From Rheinheimera sp. (GTDB lineage Bacteria; Pseudomonadota; Gammaproteobacteria; Enterobacterales; Alteromonadaceae): a stretch of 64,000 nucleotides of DNA. Within the stretch, counting starts at the first letter, position 1. The number at the start of each line of letters is the position of its first letter. Shown here piece by piece: positions 52,683 to 61,094 of this stretch. The position numbers and the translations under genes were made by a program. The DNA is taken from assembly GCA_003482455.1 (NCBI GenBank), contig DMYW01000069.1, positions 1-64,000 of the forward strand. The letters run 5' to 3'. Under the pieces are notes generated by a model, which was not told the origin of the DNA, ran no database searches, and saw only the letters and a program-made list of their open reading frames with translations.

Positions 52683-53585
52683 TTATTGCAAATGTTGCTT
52701 AAAAAACGCGATGGTACGTTGCCAAGCTAGCGCAGCGGCCGCTTTGTCATAACGCGGTGTGGTGTCATTATGAAAGCCATGCTGGGTATTGGGGTAGGTG
52801 TAGCTGACAGCGTTTTTCCCCGCCGCTTTAAGCGCCTCATCGTAAGCTTTCGCGCCTGCGTTAACACGCTCGTCATTGCTGGCGTAGTGGATCAACAATG
52901 GTGCTTGGATCGCCGCAATTTGCGCTGCTTCTGCTTGTCTACCATAAAAAGGCACCGCAGCTTTTAAATCAGGTAGCTGGGTTGCTAAGAAATTCGCGAT
53001 CCCACCGCCGTAACAAAAGCCGGTTACCCCCAAGTGACCATTGCCTTGCGGCAGCGCCTGCAGAAACTTAGCGGCAGCGATAAAATCTTGGCGTGACTTG
53101 GTTTGATCTAAGGTGCCAAACAGCTCACGCGCTTTGTCTTCATCGCCAGGATATCCCCCAAGCGGGAACAGTGCATCCGGTGCAAAAGCAATAAAGCCTT
53201 CGAGTGCGAGCCTGCGCGCCACATCTTGAATATGAGGGTTTAAGCCTCGGTTTTCATGCACCACTAACACTAGCGGGTATTTTTTCCCTGACGTTTGATA
53301 GTCAGCTGGGCCGACTAAATACCCAAGAGCTGCTCCATACCCTTGCGGCGATGCAAACTGCTGAAACTGTGCCGACAGTCGTGCGTCCTCAGGCGCTACT
53401 TGCTGGCCCATCGCATAGTTGGGTTGTAGTGATTGCAAAATGGCGAGAGCCGTCACGCCTGCGGTGGCGTAGCGTGCGGCTTTGCTTAAAAAATCACGCC
53501 GGCTGATGTCGCCGTGTACATATTGGTCAAATAACTGCAGCGTTTCAGGCGAATAATCCGCCGCGGTTTTGCGAGGCTCTGTCAT
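52683..53585 (-). CDS. Tat-exported dienelactone hydrolase family protein
   Basis: 300 residues. A twin-arginine signal (ISRRDFLSKAARYATAGVTA, residues 27-46) follows a longer leader, as in other periplasmic members. The alpha/beta-hydrolase domain has VVHENRGLNPHI with the Glu, the nucleophile Cys in VTGFCYGGG, Asp in HYASNDERVNAG and His in NTQHGFHN. It therefore keeps the Cys-Asp-His triad of dienelactone hydrolases. Natural substrate unknown; the gene is alone. Confidence 0.85.
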   Translation of the reverse strand: MTEPRKTAADYSPETLQLFDQYVHGDISRRDFLSKAARYATAGVTALAILQSLQPNYAMGQQVAPEDARLSAQFQQFASPQGYGAALGYLVGPADYQTSGKKYPLVLVVHENRGLNPHIQDVARRLALEGFIAFAPDALFPLGGYPGDEDKARELFGTLDQTKSRQDFIAAAKFLQALPQGNGHLGVTGFCYGGGIANFLATQLPDLKAAVPFYGRQAEAAQIAAIQAPLLIHYASNDERVNAGAKAYDEALKAAGKNAVSYTYPNTQHGFHNDTTPRYDKAAAALAWQRTIAFFKQHLQ

Positions 53586-53749
53586 GCGAATTCCTAGTAT
53601 TTTGCGTCACAAGGTCGAAAGGCGAATGATTGTTATATCAACGGCTACGCAGGTTAGAAATCGGTAGGCGGCTGCAACAGCCCAAGTGTGCGAATTTTGC
53701 GATAAATGGGAACAGGAAGGTGCCGTTGGCTGGATGTGTGCAGGAAAAA

Positions 53750-53773
53750 CAAAAAACCGCCCGTAGGCGGTTT
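53750..53773 (-). terminator. Intrinsic terminator of sbp
   Basis: Stem AAACCGCC / GGCGGTTT with a CGTA loop; a T-run follows on the minus strand. It lies 13 bp past the sbp stop. Confidence 0.85.
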
Positions 53774-53785
53774 CATGGCAATGGT

Positions 53786-54802
53786 TTAGCGCTGGTAGAT
53801 CTGGTCGAAGATCCCGCCACTGGCGAAGTGTTGTTTTTGCACCAGATCCCAACCGCCAAAGGCTTGAATATCCACCAGTTTTAACTCTGGGAATTGACCC
53901 TTGTGTTTTGCGGCCACCGCCGGGTCACGTGGCCGGAAATAATGTTTAGCCGCAATTTCTTGGCCTGCAGGGCTGTACAAGTAGTTCAAATATTCGGTCG
54001 CCACGGCAGTGGTGCCTTTGGCGTCGGTGTTTTTCTTGACCACTGCTACCGGCGGCTCTGCCAACACTGAAATGCTGGGCACGACAATCTCGACTTGATC
54101 AGCGCCTAGCTCATTGACCGCTAAAAAGGCTTCGTTTTCCCAGCTGAGCAACACATCACCAATGCCGCGTTGCACAAAAGTGGTGGTGGCGCCGCGTGCG
54201 CCTGAGTCAAGCACAGGCACGTGTTGGTAGAGTTTGGTCACGAATTCTTTGGCGGCGGCATCTGAACCTTGCTGGTCTTTTGCCCAAGCCCACGCGGCTA
54301 GGTAGTTCCAGCGCGCACCGCCAGAGGTTTTCGGGTTTGGCGTGATCACCTCCACGCCGTCTTTGACCAAATCACCCCAATCCTTGATGTTTTTCGGGTT
54401 GCCTTTACGCACCAAAAACACAATGGTGGAGCTAAACGGTGTGCTGTTGTTTGGCAATAAACTGGCCCAATTTTCCGGCAAACGTTTTGCTTTGCGTGCG
54501 ATGGGGTCGATATCCGCAGCCAGAGCGAGCGTCACCACGTCGGCACGAAGGCCATCGATCACCGCGCGAGATTGACTGCCCGAGCCACCATGCGACTGTT
54601 CCACTTTGACGTTGTCACCGGTTTTTGCTTTGTAGTAGGTGGCGAATGCTTGGTTGTAGTCGCGATATAACTCGCGAGTTGGGTCGTACGACACGTTTAA
54701 CAAAGTGACATCTTTGGCATGCACGCTGCCAGCGAGCAAACAAGTGCCCAGCGCAACCCATAACAAGCGAGGCAGGGCGGTTGCAAGTGGTAACAGTTTC
54801 AT
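53786..54802 (-). CDS. sbp: Periplasmic sulfate-binding protein
   Basis: 338 residues with a signal peptide (cleavage after VHA, about residue 29). The family signature is clear: LLNVSYDPTRELYRDYN, VEQSHGGSGSQSRAVIDGL, RKGNPKNIKDWGDLV, NPKTSGGARWNYLAAW and GIGDVLLSWENEA. It binds sulfate (or thiosulfate) for an ABC transporter whose membrane and ATPase genes are not in the window. AGGAG precedes the ATG. A MetJ-type box 30 bp upstream suggests repression when S-adenosylmethionine is plentiful. Confidence 0.93.
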   Translation of the reverse strand: MKLLPLATALPRLLWVALGTCLLAGSVHAKDVTLLNVSYDPTRELYRDYNQAFATYYKAKTGDNVKVEQSHGGSGSQSRAVIDGLRADVVTLALAADIDPIARKAKRLPENWASLLPNNSTPFSSTIVFLVRKGNPKNIKDWGDLVKDGVEVITPNPKTSGGARWNYLAAWAWAKDQQGSDAAAKEFVTKLYQHVPVLDSGARGATTTFVQRGIGDVLLSWENEAFLAVNELGADQVEIVVPSISVLAEPPVAVVKKNTDAKGTTAVATEYLNYLYSPAGQEIAAKHYFRPRDPAVAAKHKGQFPELKLVDIQAFGGWDLVQKQHFASGGIFDQIYQR

Positions 54803-54832
54803 AAAAGCTCCTTGTGTAGCAGTGTGTTGTTT

Positions 54833-54848
54833 AGACGTCTAAACATCT
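54833..54848. promoter_or_regulatory. MetJ-type operator upstream of sbp
   Basis: AGACGTCT at 54833-54840 is an exact met-box consensus, followed directly by AAACATCT (6 of 8 matches). MetJ binds two or more adjacent 8-bp boxes, so a tandem pair is the expected minimum. The exact box is also the centre of a 16-bp palindrome (54829-54844). Confidence 0.75.
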
Positions 54849-55138
54849 TGATGATCAGATGCTAAACCAGCTTTTGATAACTGCAAAGGAACGAAAAACG
54901 AATGTTTATTCCATAAGTGAATAAAAACTTTGGCAGGCCGTAGAGAACAAGGCTGAGTGGGGAGTGTTGCCGGTGTTAGTTTAACTAGGTCCTCCTTGAT
55001 GGTCGTTTGAAGTGTCGTGATTGCTCAGGCCGCCGCCCTGTGACTACCCCCCGCTGGACATGCGAAATTGTCGTGCACGTAGGCGGGGAGCTGGTATGCC
55101 AACAGGGGCGATTATCGAGTGTGCCCTGCATGCTGATG
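54849..55138. other. Gap without a supported gene between sbp promoter and osmC
   Basis: About 290 bp. It should hold the sbp promoter near its left end. I see no gene, no terminator with a T-run for the osmC transcript and no recognisable RNA. Confidence 0.5.
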
Positions 55139-55588
55139 TTAGCTTTGATGCACCAAAGTGCCCGCAGCGTCTTTCACCGCGACTTCAACTCTGATGCCTT
55201 GGCGCACGCTTTGAGTGACGACACAGAAGTTTTCAAACTGCGCCAGCACTCGCTCGAGGTGTTCGATACTTTGTGCGTCGACGCCCAGTTGTAGCTCTAC
55301 GGCGAGTTGGCCGATGCGCCAGCGGCCGTCTTGTCGCTCGAGTTCCCCGCGCACTGTGGCGCTGACTTGGCCTGGGTCTTCTTTAAATTTGCGGATGGCA
55401 AATAACAGACTGGCGGCTAAACAGTTGGCAACCGAAGCAGCTAACAACCTGGATGGATTTGGGCCTGATGCGTCGCCCAGTGGCGGGGTTTCATCACTGA
55501 AGATCTGACCCATGTCGCCAAAATCGATTTCAAAACGATAGCCTTCCAGTAATTTCAACTGCACCGCAAATTGTGGTTGGTCGGACAT
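55139..55588 (-). CDS. OsmC family protein
   Basis: 149 residues with the OsmC fold: the first Cys in ASVANCLAASLLFAIRKF (about residue 56) and the second in FENFCVVTQSVRQGI (about 121), which form the peroxidatic and resolving pair in OsmC/Ohr peroxidases. PLGDASGPNPSRLL matches the family substrate loop. Role probably in detoxifying organic peroxides, or as a YhfA-like OsmC protein with unknown substrate. GAGGAG lies 6 nt before the ATG. Confidence 0.87.
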   Translation of the reverse strand: MSDQPQFAVQLKLLEGYRFEIDFGDMGQIFSDETPPLGDASGPNPSRLLAASVANCLAASLLFAIRKFKEDPGQVSATVRGELERQDGRWRIGQLAVELQLGVDAQSIEHLERVLAQFENFCVVTQSVRQGIRVEVAVKDAAGTLVHQS

Positions 55589-55690
55589 AAGAACTCCTCG
55601 ATTGATGAATATGTTTTGACGTCGTACCGCTTAGAGTAGGTCAAGCGCATGTATATCAGCATGTGCTAAATCAAAAAGTGTGCAAAGGAT

Positions 55691-56008
55691 CTAAGGCGCC
55701 ATTTTCAGCACGATCACGCCACCGATAATTAGCAACACCCCAAAATAGCGTGCCAAGGACGTGGCATCACCATAAAACCAAGCGCCGACTAAAAAGGTGC
55801 CGGCAGCGCCGATGCCTGTCCACACGGCGTACGCTGTGCCCATCGGAATATCGCGTTGCGCCAGCCACAACAAAAAACCGCTGCAGGCCATAAACGCCAC
55901 TGCCATCAGGATGCCGAGCCAGCGCGTCTGTTCTTGTTGCGCCATTTTCAGGCCCACCGGCCAGCCAATTTCAAATAATCCGGCGGCAACTAAATACAAC
56001 CAACTCAT
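55691..56008 (-). CDS. sugE: SugE/Gdx small multidrug resistance-type exporter
   Basis: 105 residues, four membrane helices, with Glu13 (AGLFEIGWPVGLKM) and the diagnostic IPMGTAYAVWTGIGAAGTFLVG segment of the SugE/Gdx branch, whose members export guanidinium ions as homodimers. AAGGAG precedes the ATG. I looked for a guanidine riboswitch in the 300 bp upstream and did not recognise one. The gene is alone, and no second SMR partner gene is beside it, in keeping with a homodimer. Confidence 0.9.
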   Translation of the reverse strand: MSWLYLVAAGLFEIGWPVGLKMAQQEQTRWLGILMAVAFMACSGFLLWLAQRDIPMGTAYAVWTGIGAAGTFLVGAWFYGDATSLARYFGVLLIIGGVIVLKMAP

Positions 56009-56315
56009 GTCTGCTCCTTGGTGCTGGCCTCGCTTTTGGCAGCATAACTAGAAAAGGCTAACCGCCCAATGCTTGTGGGGTCAATGCACCTAAATTGGCG
56101 AAGAATGGCACTGCAAGTCGCCGAGCACAACTGGGTCTGCTGCGCTAATGTCACCAACCAGCTTGAGCCGCCAGTGGCACTTTCGGGATCAATGTGGCGT
56201 AGTCCGGTAGTTTGTGGCTGAGTCGCCAGACAGTGCAGTGAATAATATTGTTGCGAAGTGGCACCTTAGGGAACAAAGTGGTAAAGCGTGTCATGTTGTG
56301 TAGGGTCGCCGCGTT
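56009..56315. other. Gap without a supported gene upstream of sugE
   Basis: About 300 bp between sugE and the amylase terminator. It must hold the sugE promoter. No ORF with start signals and no recognised riboswitch or repeat. Confidence 0.5.
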
Positions 56316-56350
56316 GAAAAAGCAGATGCGGCGCCTTGCGGCATCTGCTT
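56316..56350 (-). terminator. Intrinsic terminator of the amylase gene
   Basis: AAGCAGATGC / GCATCTGCTT stem with an internal GC-rich loop, followed by a T-run on the minus strand, 12 bp after the amylase stop. Confidence 0.85.
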
Positions 56351-56362
56351 ACACAGCCTGCG

Positions 56363-58351
56363 TTACGGCAGCGCTTCAATCAGCGCCGTGCTTTGCCCAA
56401 AGGTAAACACGTTTAGTTTGCCGCATTGCGCCATATGGTTTTGACTGGCGTACGGCGTGCCCGTTTGGCTGATATTGGCTTCCCAACCTTGGCCGTTTTT
56501 GACAAAGGCTTTCAGTTCGAACCAGCCATTGATGGTTTTGCTGCAGTCCATATCGACGTCCAGCATCCAATAATGCGCGCCAAAGCGGTTCAGTGCTTCC
56601 ACACCATAACCATCGACGGCAACCGTGCGCGTGGTGCCCCAGCTGGCCGGCCAACTGTTGGTGGTCCAATCCAAGGCAGTGCCTTCGGCGCTGGTGCTTT
56701 GGTTCGCTTCACGACCGTACCAATCCAAGTAGACATCGTTGGCTTTCCAAGGCGCTGTGGTGGCGTTTTTCAGGTTGCGATGGCGAATAGGCATGGCGCA
56801 CAGGTAGTTGCTGCTGGTGCAATTAAGCCCCAACCGACTGGCCGCCGTGGTGTGGTCTAAACCACCACGAATAAACATGTCTTGGCCCGATTGGGTTTGC
56901 GCTTGGATAAACACCACGGTGCGTTGATAGGTGCTCGGTTGCACCACAGTGCCGATCTTGGCTTGGTGGTGAATGGCAAATGCATCCCACGAAGCGACAT
57001 TCGCTTGAATGCGACCGTCGCTGCCAACCGTGATGACTTCGCCGCTACAGCTGGTTTTGTCCGCCGACAAACTACCCTTAAGCACGTTGCAATACTGGCC
57101 CGGCGCCATGCTGGTGGCCAAGCTTTGGTTCAGCGCATAACTTTCTTTGTTAATGGCGACAAAACCTAAACTGCCGCGACCAAAGGCAATTTGGTTATTG
57201 CCATTGTCCCACCAGTTGGTGGTGCGCCATTCTTCCACCGTGTTATTGCGAAATTGCACGGCACCGGCGATGTAGCTCCAGCGGTGTTCACATTTCCAAT
57301 CACTGCCAAAGCAGTTCAGGCTGCCGTTGTTGTGCACGCGGCTGCCCGGTGGGCCTTGGTCTGGATCGGTGAATTGATAACTCGACATCACCTGCGTGTA
57401 GCCGTACGGGTAGGCCAACATAAAGACGTTGGCTAAGTCGTACAGGCGGCCGTCTTTGTAAGTGACGACGTTACCGGCGCCGCCGTGGCCGCGTTGGTTG
57501 TCGTGGTTGTCGACAAACACCACGGCTTGGCTACTGGGCAAAAAGCCCCAGGCTTCACCAAAGTTACTCAGGCTGGCTAAGCGGCCGGTTTTAAATACAT
57601 TGCCTAGTTGCACCGAGTATTTGAATTCGGTCACTAAGCCAACCCCTGTGTATTCGCTGGCTTTGATCGCTTCGCCACCTTGGTCGATCACTTCTTGGTA
57701 AATTAGCGGTGCTTGGGTCAGTTTGCCTTTGATCGCTGCGAGGTCCGCAACTGCCATATGTTTGGCCGCGTCGATCCGAAAGCCTTTCACGCCAATTGCC
57801 AGCAAGTCGTTCATATAGCCAGCTAAGGTGTTTTGCACGTATGGCGTGCCGGTGTTGAGGTCGGGCAGGCTAACCAGCTCGCAGTTTTGCACGCGCCAGC
57901 GGTCATTGGCGTAATCGCTGCCATTGATGGTGCAGCTGGCGTGGAAATCGGGTGCCGAATAGATCGGATATTGTCGATTGCCATAGTTAGAACCGGCCAC
58001 GCCAACCCCACCGCCACTGGCCATGTGGTTAATCACGGCATCGACATAAATATCCACGCCAACGGCTTTGCAGCGCTGCACCATGTTGATAAAAGCCGCG
58101 CGGTCACCGGAGCGACTTTGCAGCAAATAACTCACCGGTTGGTAACGGGTCCACCAGGCCGAGCCTTGAATATGCTCGTTGGGCGGTGACACTTGAATGG
58201 CTGCAAACCCTTGCGGCCCAAGATATTGTTCACATTCGGTGGCAATGTCGGCCCATTGCCATTCGAACAAATGCACAAATGTGGTTTTTTGCGCCGCAAA
58301 ACTCGGCGCAGCCGCGAGCATCAAGCCTGCGGCCAGTACGGTCTTTTTCAT
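56363..58351 (-). CDS. Secreted alpha-amylase (GH13), cold-active Pseudoalteromonas type, with C-terminal domain
   Basis: 662 residues, signal peptide cleaved after SFA (about 19). The mature enzyme closely resembles the chloride-dependent amylase AHA of Pseudoalteromonas and animal amylases: TTFVHLFEWQWADIA, WWTRYQPVSY, DAVINHMA, GFRIDAAKH (nucleophile Asp), YQEVIDQGGEA (acid Glu) and FVDNHDNQRGHGG (third acid). Residues ~470-660 form an extra beta-rich domain like the secretion extension of AHA, possibly starch-binding. GAGGATAACA precedes the ATG. It degrades starch outside the cell. An inverted repeat lies 30 bp upstream of the start. Confidence 0.93.
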   Translation of the reverse strand: MKKTVLAAGLMLAAAPSFAAQKTTFVHLFEWQWADIATECEQYLGPQGFAAIQVSPPNEHIQGSAWWTRYQPVSYLLQSRSGDRAAFINMVQRCKAVGVDIYVDAVINHMASGGGVGVAGSNYGNRQYPIYSAPDFHASCTINGSDYANDRWRVQNCELVSLPDLNTGTPYVQNTLAGYMNDLLAIGVKGFRIDAAKHMAVADLAAIKGKLTQAPLIYQEVIDQGGEAIKASEYTGVGLVTEFKYSVQLGNVFKTGRLASLSNFGEAWGFLPSSQAVVFVDNHDNQRGHGGAGNVVTYKDGRLYDLANVFMLAYPYGYTQVMSSYQFTDPDQGPPGSRVHNNGSLNCFGSDWKCEHRWSYIAGAVQFRNNTVEEWRTTNWWDNGNNQIAFGRGSLGFVAINKESYALNQSLATSMAPGQYCNVLKGSLSADKTSCSGEVITVGSDGRIQANVASWDAFAIHHQAKIGTVVQPSTYQRTVVFIQAQTQSGQDMFIRGGLDHTTAASRLGLNCTSSNYLCAMPIRHRNLKNATTAPWKANDVYLDWYGREANQSTSAEGTALDWTTNSWPASWGTTRTVAVDGYGVEALNRFGAHYWMLDVDMDCSKTINGWFELKAFVKNGQGWEANISQTGTPYASQNHMAQCGKLNVFTFGQSTALIEALP

Positions 58352-58380
58352 TGTTATCCTCGTCGTGTTGCATATGTGAT

Positions 58381-58398
58381 AACCAGCAGTGACTGGTT
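58381..58398. promoter_or_regulatory. Operator-like inverted repeat upstream of the amylase gene
   Basis: AACCAG-cagtga-CTGGTT, perfect 6-bp arms. Position between promoter and start suits a LacI-type repressor site, or alternatively an mRNA hairpin. Confidence 0.45.
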
Positions 58399-58713
58399 CA
58401 GTGCGACTCTTGTTGGTCGCTGCCGATTACAATAACCACAGATCTGTTGATTAAAAATTAAACAAATAGGAACAAAAGGTTGAATACGAATGCATTGGCT
58501 TTCTATTAGGCAGTTTTGTTTCTAGGGTTATTGGCTGGAGGAATTCTGTCTGGCCATCGTGTAGCAGCGTTTACTGGGTGTGGTAGGTGCTGAAGCGGTA
58601 AATGATTGAGTATATTTAGATTTTTGCGTCAAACGCCACGTATGCAGATATGCAAGTTAGGTTGCTGGTAGCACTGAGCGGCTGCTCACAGTGAAGCAGC
58701 CGCATCACGGCAA
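58399..58713. other. Gap between amylase promoter and rhodanese gene
   Basis: About 315 bp, AT-rich near 58440-58500, holding the amylase promoter. A 9-bp hairpin GCGGCTGCT / AGCAGCCGC at 58678-58703 follows the rhodanese stop but lacks a T-run. No gene seen. Confidence 0.5.
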
Positions 58714-59109
58714 TTATTTTTCCACCGGTAAACCTGCCTCATGCCAGGCTTGGAAGCCTCCAATCACCGAATACACTTGGCTAAAGCCCATCGCTTGCAA
58801 CGATTGCGCGGCCAATACCGAGCGCGCGCCCGAGCGGCATAACAAGTAAATCGGCTGCGCCGCTAAAGCTTCCAGCGCCGCCATCGGTTCGCAATGCGCA
58901 CTGACGTGTGGATGCTGATGGATTTTCATTTCCAACACGCCGCGAGGGAAATTCACAAAGCGGTCAATATGCCCAGCGGCAAATTCGTCAGGTTCACGGA
59001 CATCAATCAGCACGGCTTGATGATTGGTCAGTGCTGCATGCAGTTGCTGCACGCTGATTTCTTGCACTGTGGCTTTGGCTTCTTGCACTAATTGTTGGGC
59101 GGTTTTCAT
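58714..59109 (-). CDS. Single-domain rhodanese sulfurtransferase
   Basis: 131 residues from the ATG at 59109 (AAGGAT upstream); a longer frame to 59280 lacks a start signal. The rhodanese domain covers about 15-128: VLIDVREPDEFAAGHI, the active-site loop LLCRSGARS with catalytic Cys and CRSGxR pattern, and IGGFQAWHEAGLPV. Cytoplasmic, no signal peptide. Likely handles sulfane sulfur; the DUF2892 gene near cydC may be a functional partner, as both modules are fused in YgaP. Confidence 0.88.
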   Translation of the reverse strand: MKTAQQLVQEAKATVQEISVQQLHAALTNHQAVLIDVREPDEFAAGHIDRFVNFPRGVLEMKIHQHPHVSAHCEPMAALEALAAQPIYLLCRSGARSVLAAQSLQAMGFSQVYSVIGGFQAWHEAGLPVEK

Positions 59110-59451
59110 GCGGAGATCCTTTAAGGCGACAAATTCGTTATTTACTGTAGGGGAGAGCGTTGGCCTGAACAAGCAGTTGCAGGGACAAGCCGTGTGGAAT
59201 TTATAAATATTAGAAAATTCTGAAATAAAATACTGAAAACACCCGGCATTTCGCAACTGCGACAGGCGAAAATGCGGCAAACGGCAGTGGTCGCGACCGC
59301 CAAGCCTTGTAAAATAAGGCGTGGCGCCCCATATCCCGTGTTAGGTGATTGCATATGACGTCAGCCGACAGCTGATCTTTAATCAGTTTATTTCGAATTT
59401 TTACTTGTTGATTTTCAGGTAAAATCTGAGTTAGTTGCCGTAGGAGGTACT
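59110..59451. other. Intergenic region between rhodanese and htpX
   Basis: About 340 bp between divergent genes, so it holds both promoters. No ORF with start signals, no operator I can name. The last 90 bp before htpX are AT-rich. Confidence 0.5.
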
Positions 59452-60330
59452 ATGAAACGTGTAATGTTATTTATTTTGACCAACCTAGCTGTGATGTTGG
59501 TGCTCAGTATCGTCGCCAGCATTTTGTTTAAATTCTTTGGTATCGATAACCGCAGTATGGGCGGCTTGCTGATATTCGCGGCGATCTTTGGTTTTGGTGG
59601 CTCCTTCATTTCTCTGTTGATGTCGAAATGGATGGCGAAAAAATCCACCGGTGCTGTGGTCATTGAACAACCACGCAACGCCACCGAAATGTGGTTAGTC
59701 GAAACCGTACGTCGTCAAGCCAAACAAGCAGGCATCGGTATGCCAGAAGTGGCGATTTATGATTCGCCAGAAATGAACGCCTTTGCCACAGGTGCTAACC
59801 GTAATGACGCATTGGTGGCCGTGTCCACTGGTTTGCTGCAGCAAATGTCGCGTGAAGAAGTTGAAGCTGTGCTGGCGCACGAAGTCTCTCACGTTGCCAA
59901 CGGCGACATGATCACCTTAACCTTGATCCAAGGCGTGGTGAACACCTTCGTGATCTTCTTGGCACGGGTGATTGGCGGTTTCATTGACTCTGCCCTTCGC
60001 GGTAACAGTGATGAAGAAGAATCACAAGGCCCAGGTTTTGCGTACTTCATCATCGTGTTTATCCTGGAAATGTTGTTCGGTATCTTGGCCAGCATTATCG
60101 TGGCTTGGTTCTCGCGTCAACGCGAATTCCGCGCCGACGCCGGTGCGGCAAAACTGGTCGGTTCGCGCGCTATGGTCAGTGCACTGGAGCGCCTGCGCAT
60201 GAACCACGAAAGCCAACTGCAAGGCTCGATGATGGCATTTGGTATCGCCAGCAAACCGTCGATGTCTGAGCTGTTTATGAGCCACCCACCGCTAGAAAAA
60301 CGGATCGCTGCCCTGCAAGGTGGTATGTAA
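59452..60330 (+). CDS. htpX: HtpX membrane zinc protease
   Basis: 292 residues, four membrane helices (two near the N-terminus, two after the active site). The zinc motif AHEVSH has His143, Glu144 and His147, with the third ligand Glu in REFRADAGAAKLVG. It cleaves misfolded inner membrane proteins together with FtsH. GGAGG lies 5 nt before the ATG. Often under Cpx or heat-shock control; no such site was identified here. Confidence 0.96.
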   Translation: MKRVMLFILTNLAVMLVLSIVASILFKFFGIDNRSMGGLLIFAAIFGFGGSFISLLMSKWMAKKSTGAVVIEQPRNATEMWLVETVRRQAKQAGIGMPEVAIYDSPEMNAFATGANRNDALVAVSTGLLQQMSREEVEAVLAHEVSHVANGDMITLTLIQGVVNTFVIFLARVIGGFIDSALRGNSDEEESQGPGFAYFIIVFILEMLFGILASIIVAWFSRQREFRADAGAAKLVGSRAMVSALERLRMNHESQLQGSMMAFGIASKPSMSELFMSHPPLEKRIAALQGGM

Positions 60331-60362
60331 CACCGGGTTCCCAACCAGGTCCGAATTTCTCG

Positions 60363-60395
60363 AAAGAGCCAGTCACTGACTGGCTCTTTTTTTTT
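60363..60395 (+). terminator. Intrinsic terminator of htpX
   Basis: 13-bp stem AAAGAGCCAGTCA / TGACTGGCTCTTT followed by a run of T, 33 bp after the stop. Confidence 0.92.
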
Positions 60396-60548
60396 GGGTT
60401 GAAAATCATAAAGGTTGCAAAAATGTAAATTAAGCGTTTAAGTAAATAGCCGATGCGATGAGTTGCACCATAGTTGCCAACTTTCGTACAATCCACGGTT
60501 ACGTTTCATTACAGGTTTATACACATTCCCTTATAAAAGGATTTTTTT

Positions 60549-61094
60549 ATGCTGAAAAGGATTTGGCTTGCGCTAGCCCTTGCCATTGTTGCAGGTTGCG
60601 CGAGTTCTGACTCACCACCCAAAGCTCCTGCTCTACAAAACTTAGCGCCAAACGAAGGCTATGTGCTGCTATCCGTCAGCACCAATATTGGTCTGGCTTC
60701 TATTTCAGTGAACGGCCCAAAACGGTTGTTTTTCACCAAAGACGATTTAAAAACAAATTCTACTTACTTGTTGGTTGCCGCGCCGGCGGGCGATTACAGT
60801 TTTGCTGAAGTCAACTTTGTCGGGATGTATCGTCGCGATATGACCGACGACGAAGTCGCGTTCTCGGTGGAGGCTGGCAAGATCAATTACGTCGGCCATT
60901 TGTCGATCGAATCCATTTATAGCGATGGCAGTGCCGGTATTGTGTTCTTATCGAATAAAGGCAGCGAAGGCTTCAAATTTATGCAAGAGAAGTTCCCTGA
61001 ACTCCTGAAGGGGCACAGCATGCGTTATGCCGGCCAGGGTGATGACTTTTTCTTCCCATTTATCCAGCCGCTGGTGCAAGGAGCTAAACCATGA
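60549..61094 (+). CDS. Lipoprotein with DUF2846-like fold
   Basis: 181 residues, lipobox IVAGC at about residue 17. The mature part is beta-rich (GYVLLSVSTNIGLASISVNG, TYLLVAAPAGDYSFAEV, FSVEAGKINYVGHLSI), which resembles DUF2846-type lipoproteins that carry a carboxypeptidase-regulatory-like beta-sandwich. AAGGA precedes the ATG by 9 nt. The stop overlaps the start of the peptidase gene by 4 bases (ATGA), so the two are translationally coupled and may act together at the outer membrane. Confidence 0.65.
   Translation: MLKRIWLALALAIVAGCASSDSPPKAPALQNLAPNEGYVLLSVSTNIGLASISVNGPKRLFFTKDDLKTNSTYLLVAAPAGDYSFAEVNFVGMYRRDMTDDEVAFSVEAGKINYVGHLSIESIYSDGSAGIVFLSNKGSEGFKFMQEKFPELLKGHSMRYAGQGDDFFFPFIQPLVQGAKP

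Noticed and set aside
56009..56315. Guanidine riboswitch upstream of sugE
   Set aside because: None of the conserved guanidine-I, -II or -III motifs (for example paired ACGR loops) could be found by reading the leader.
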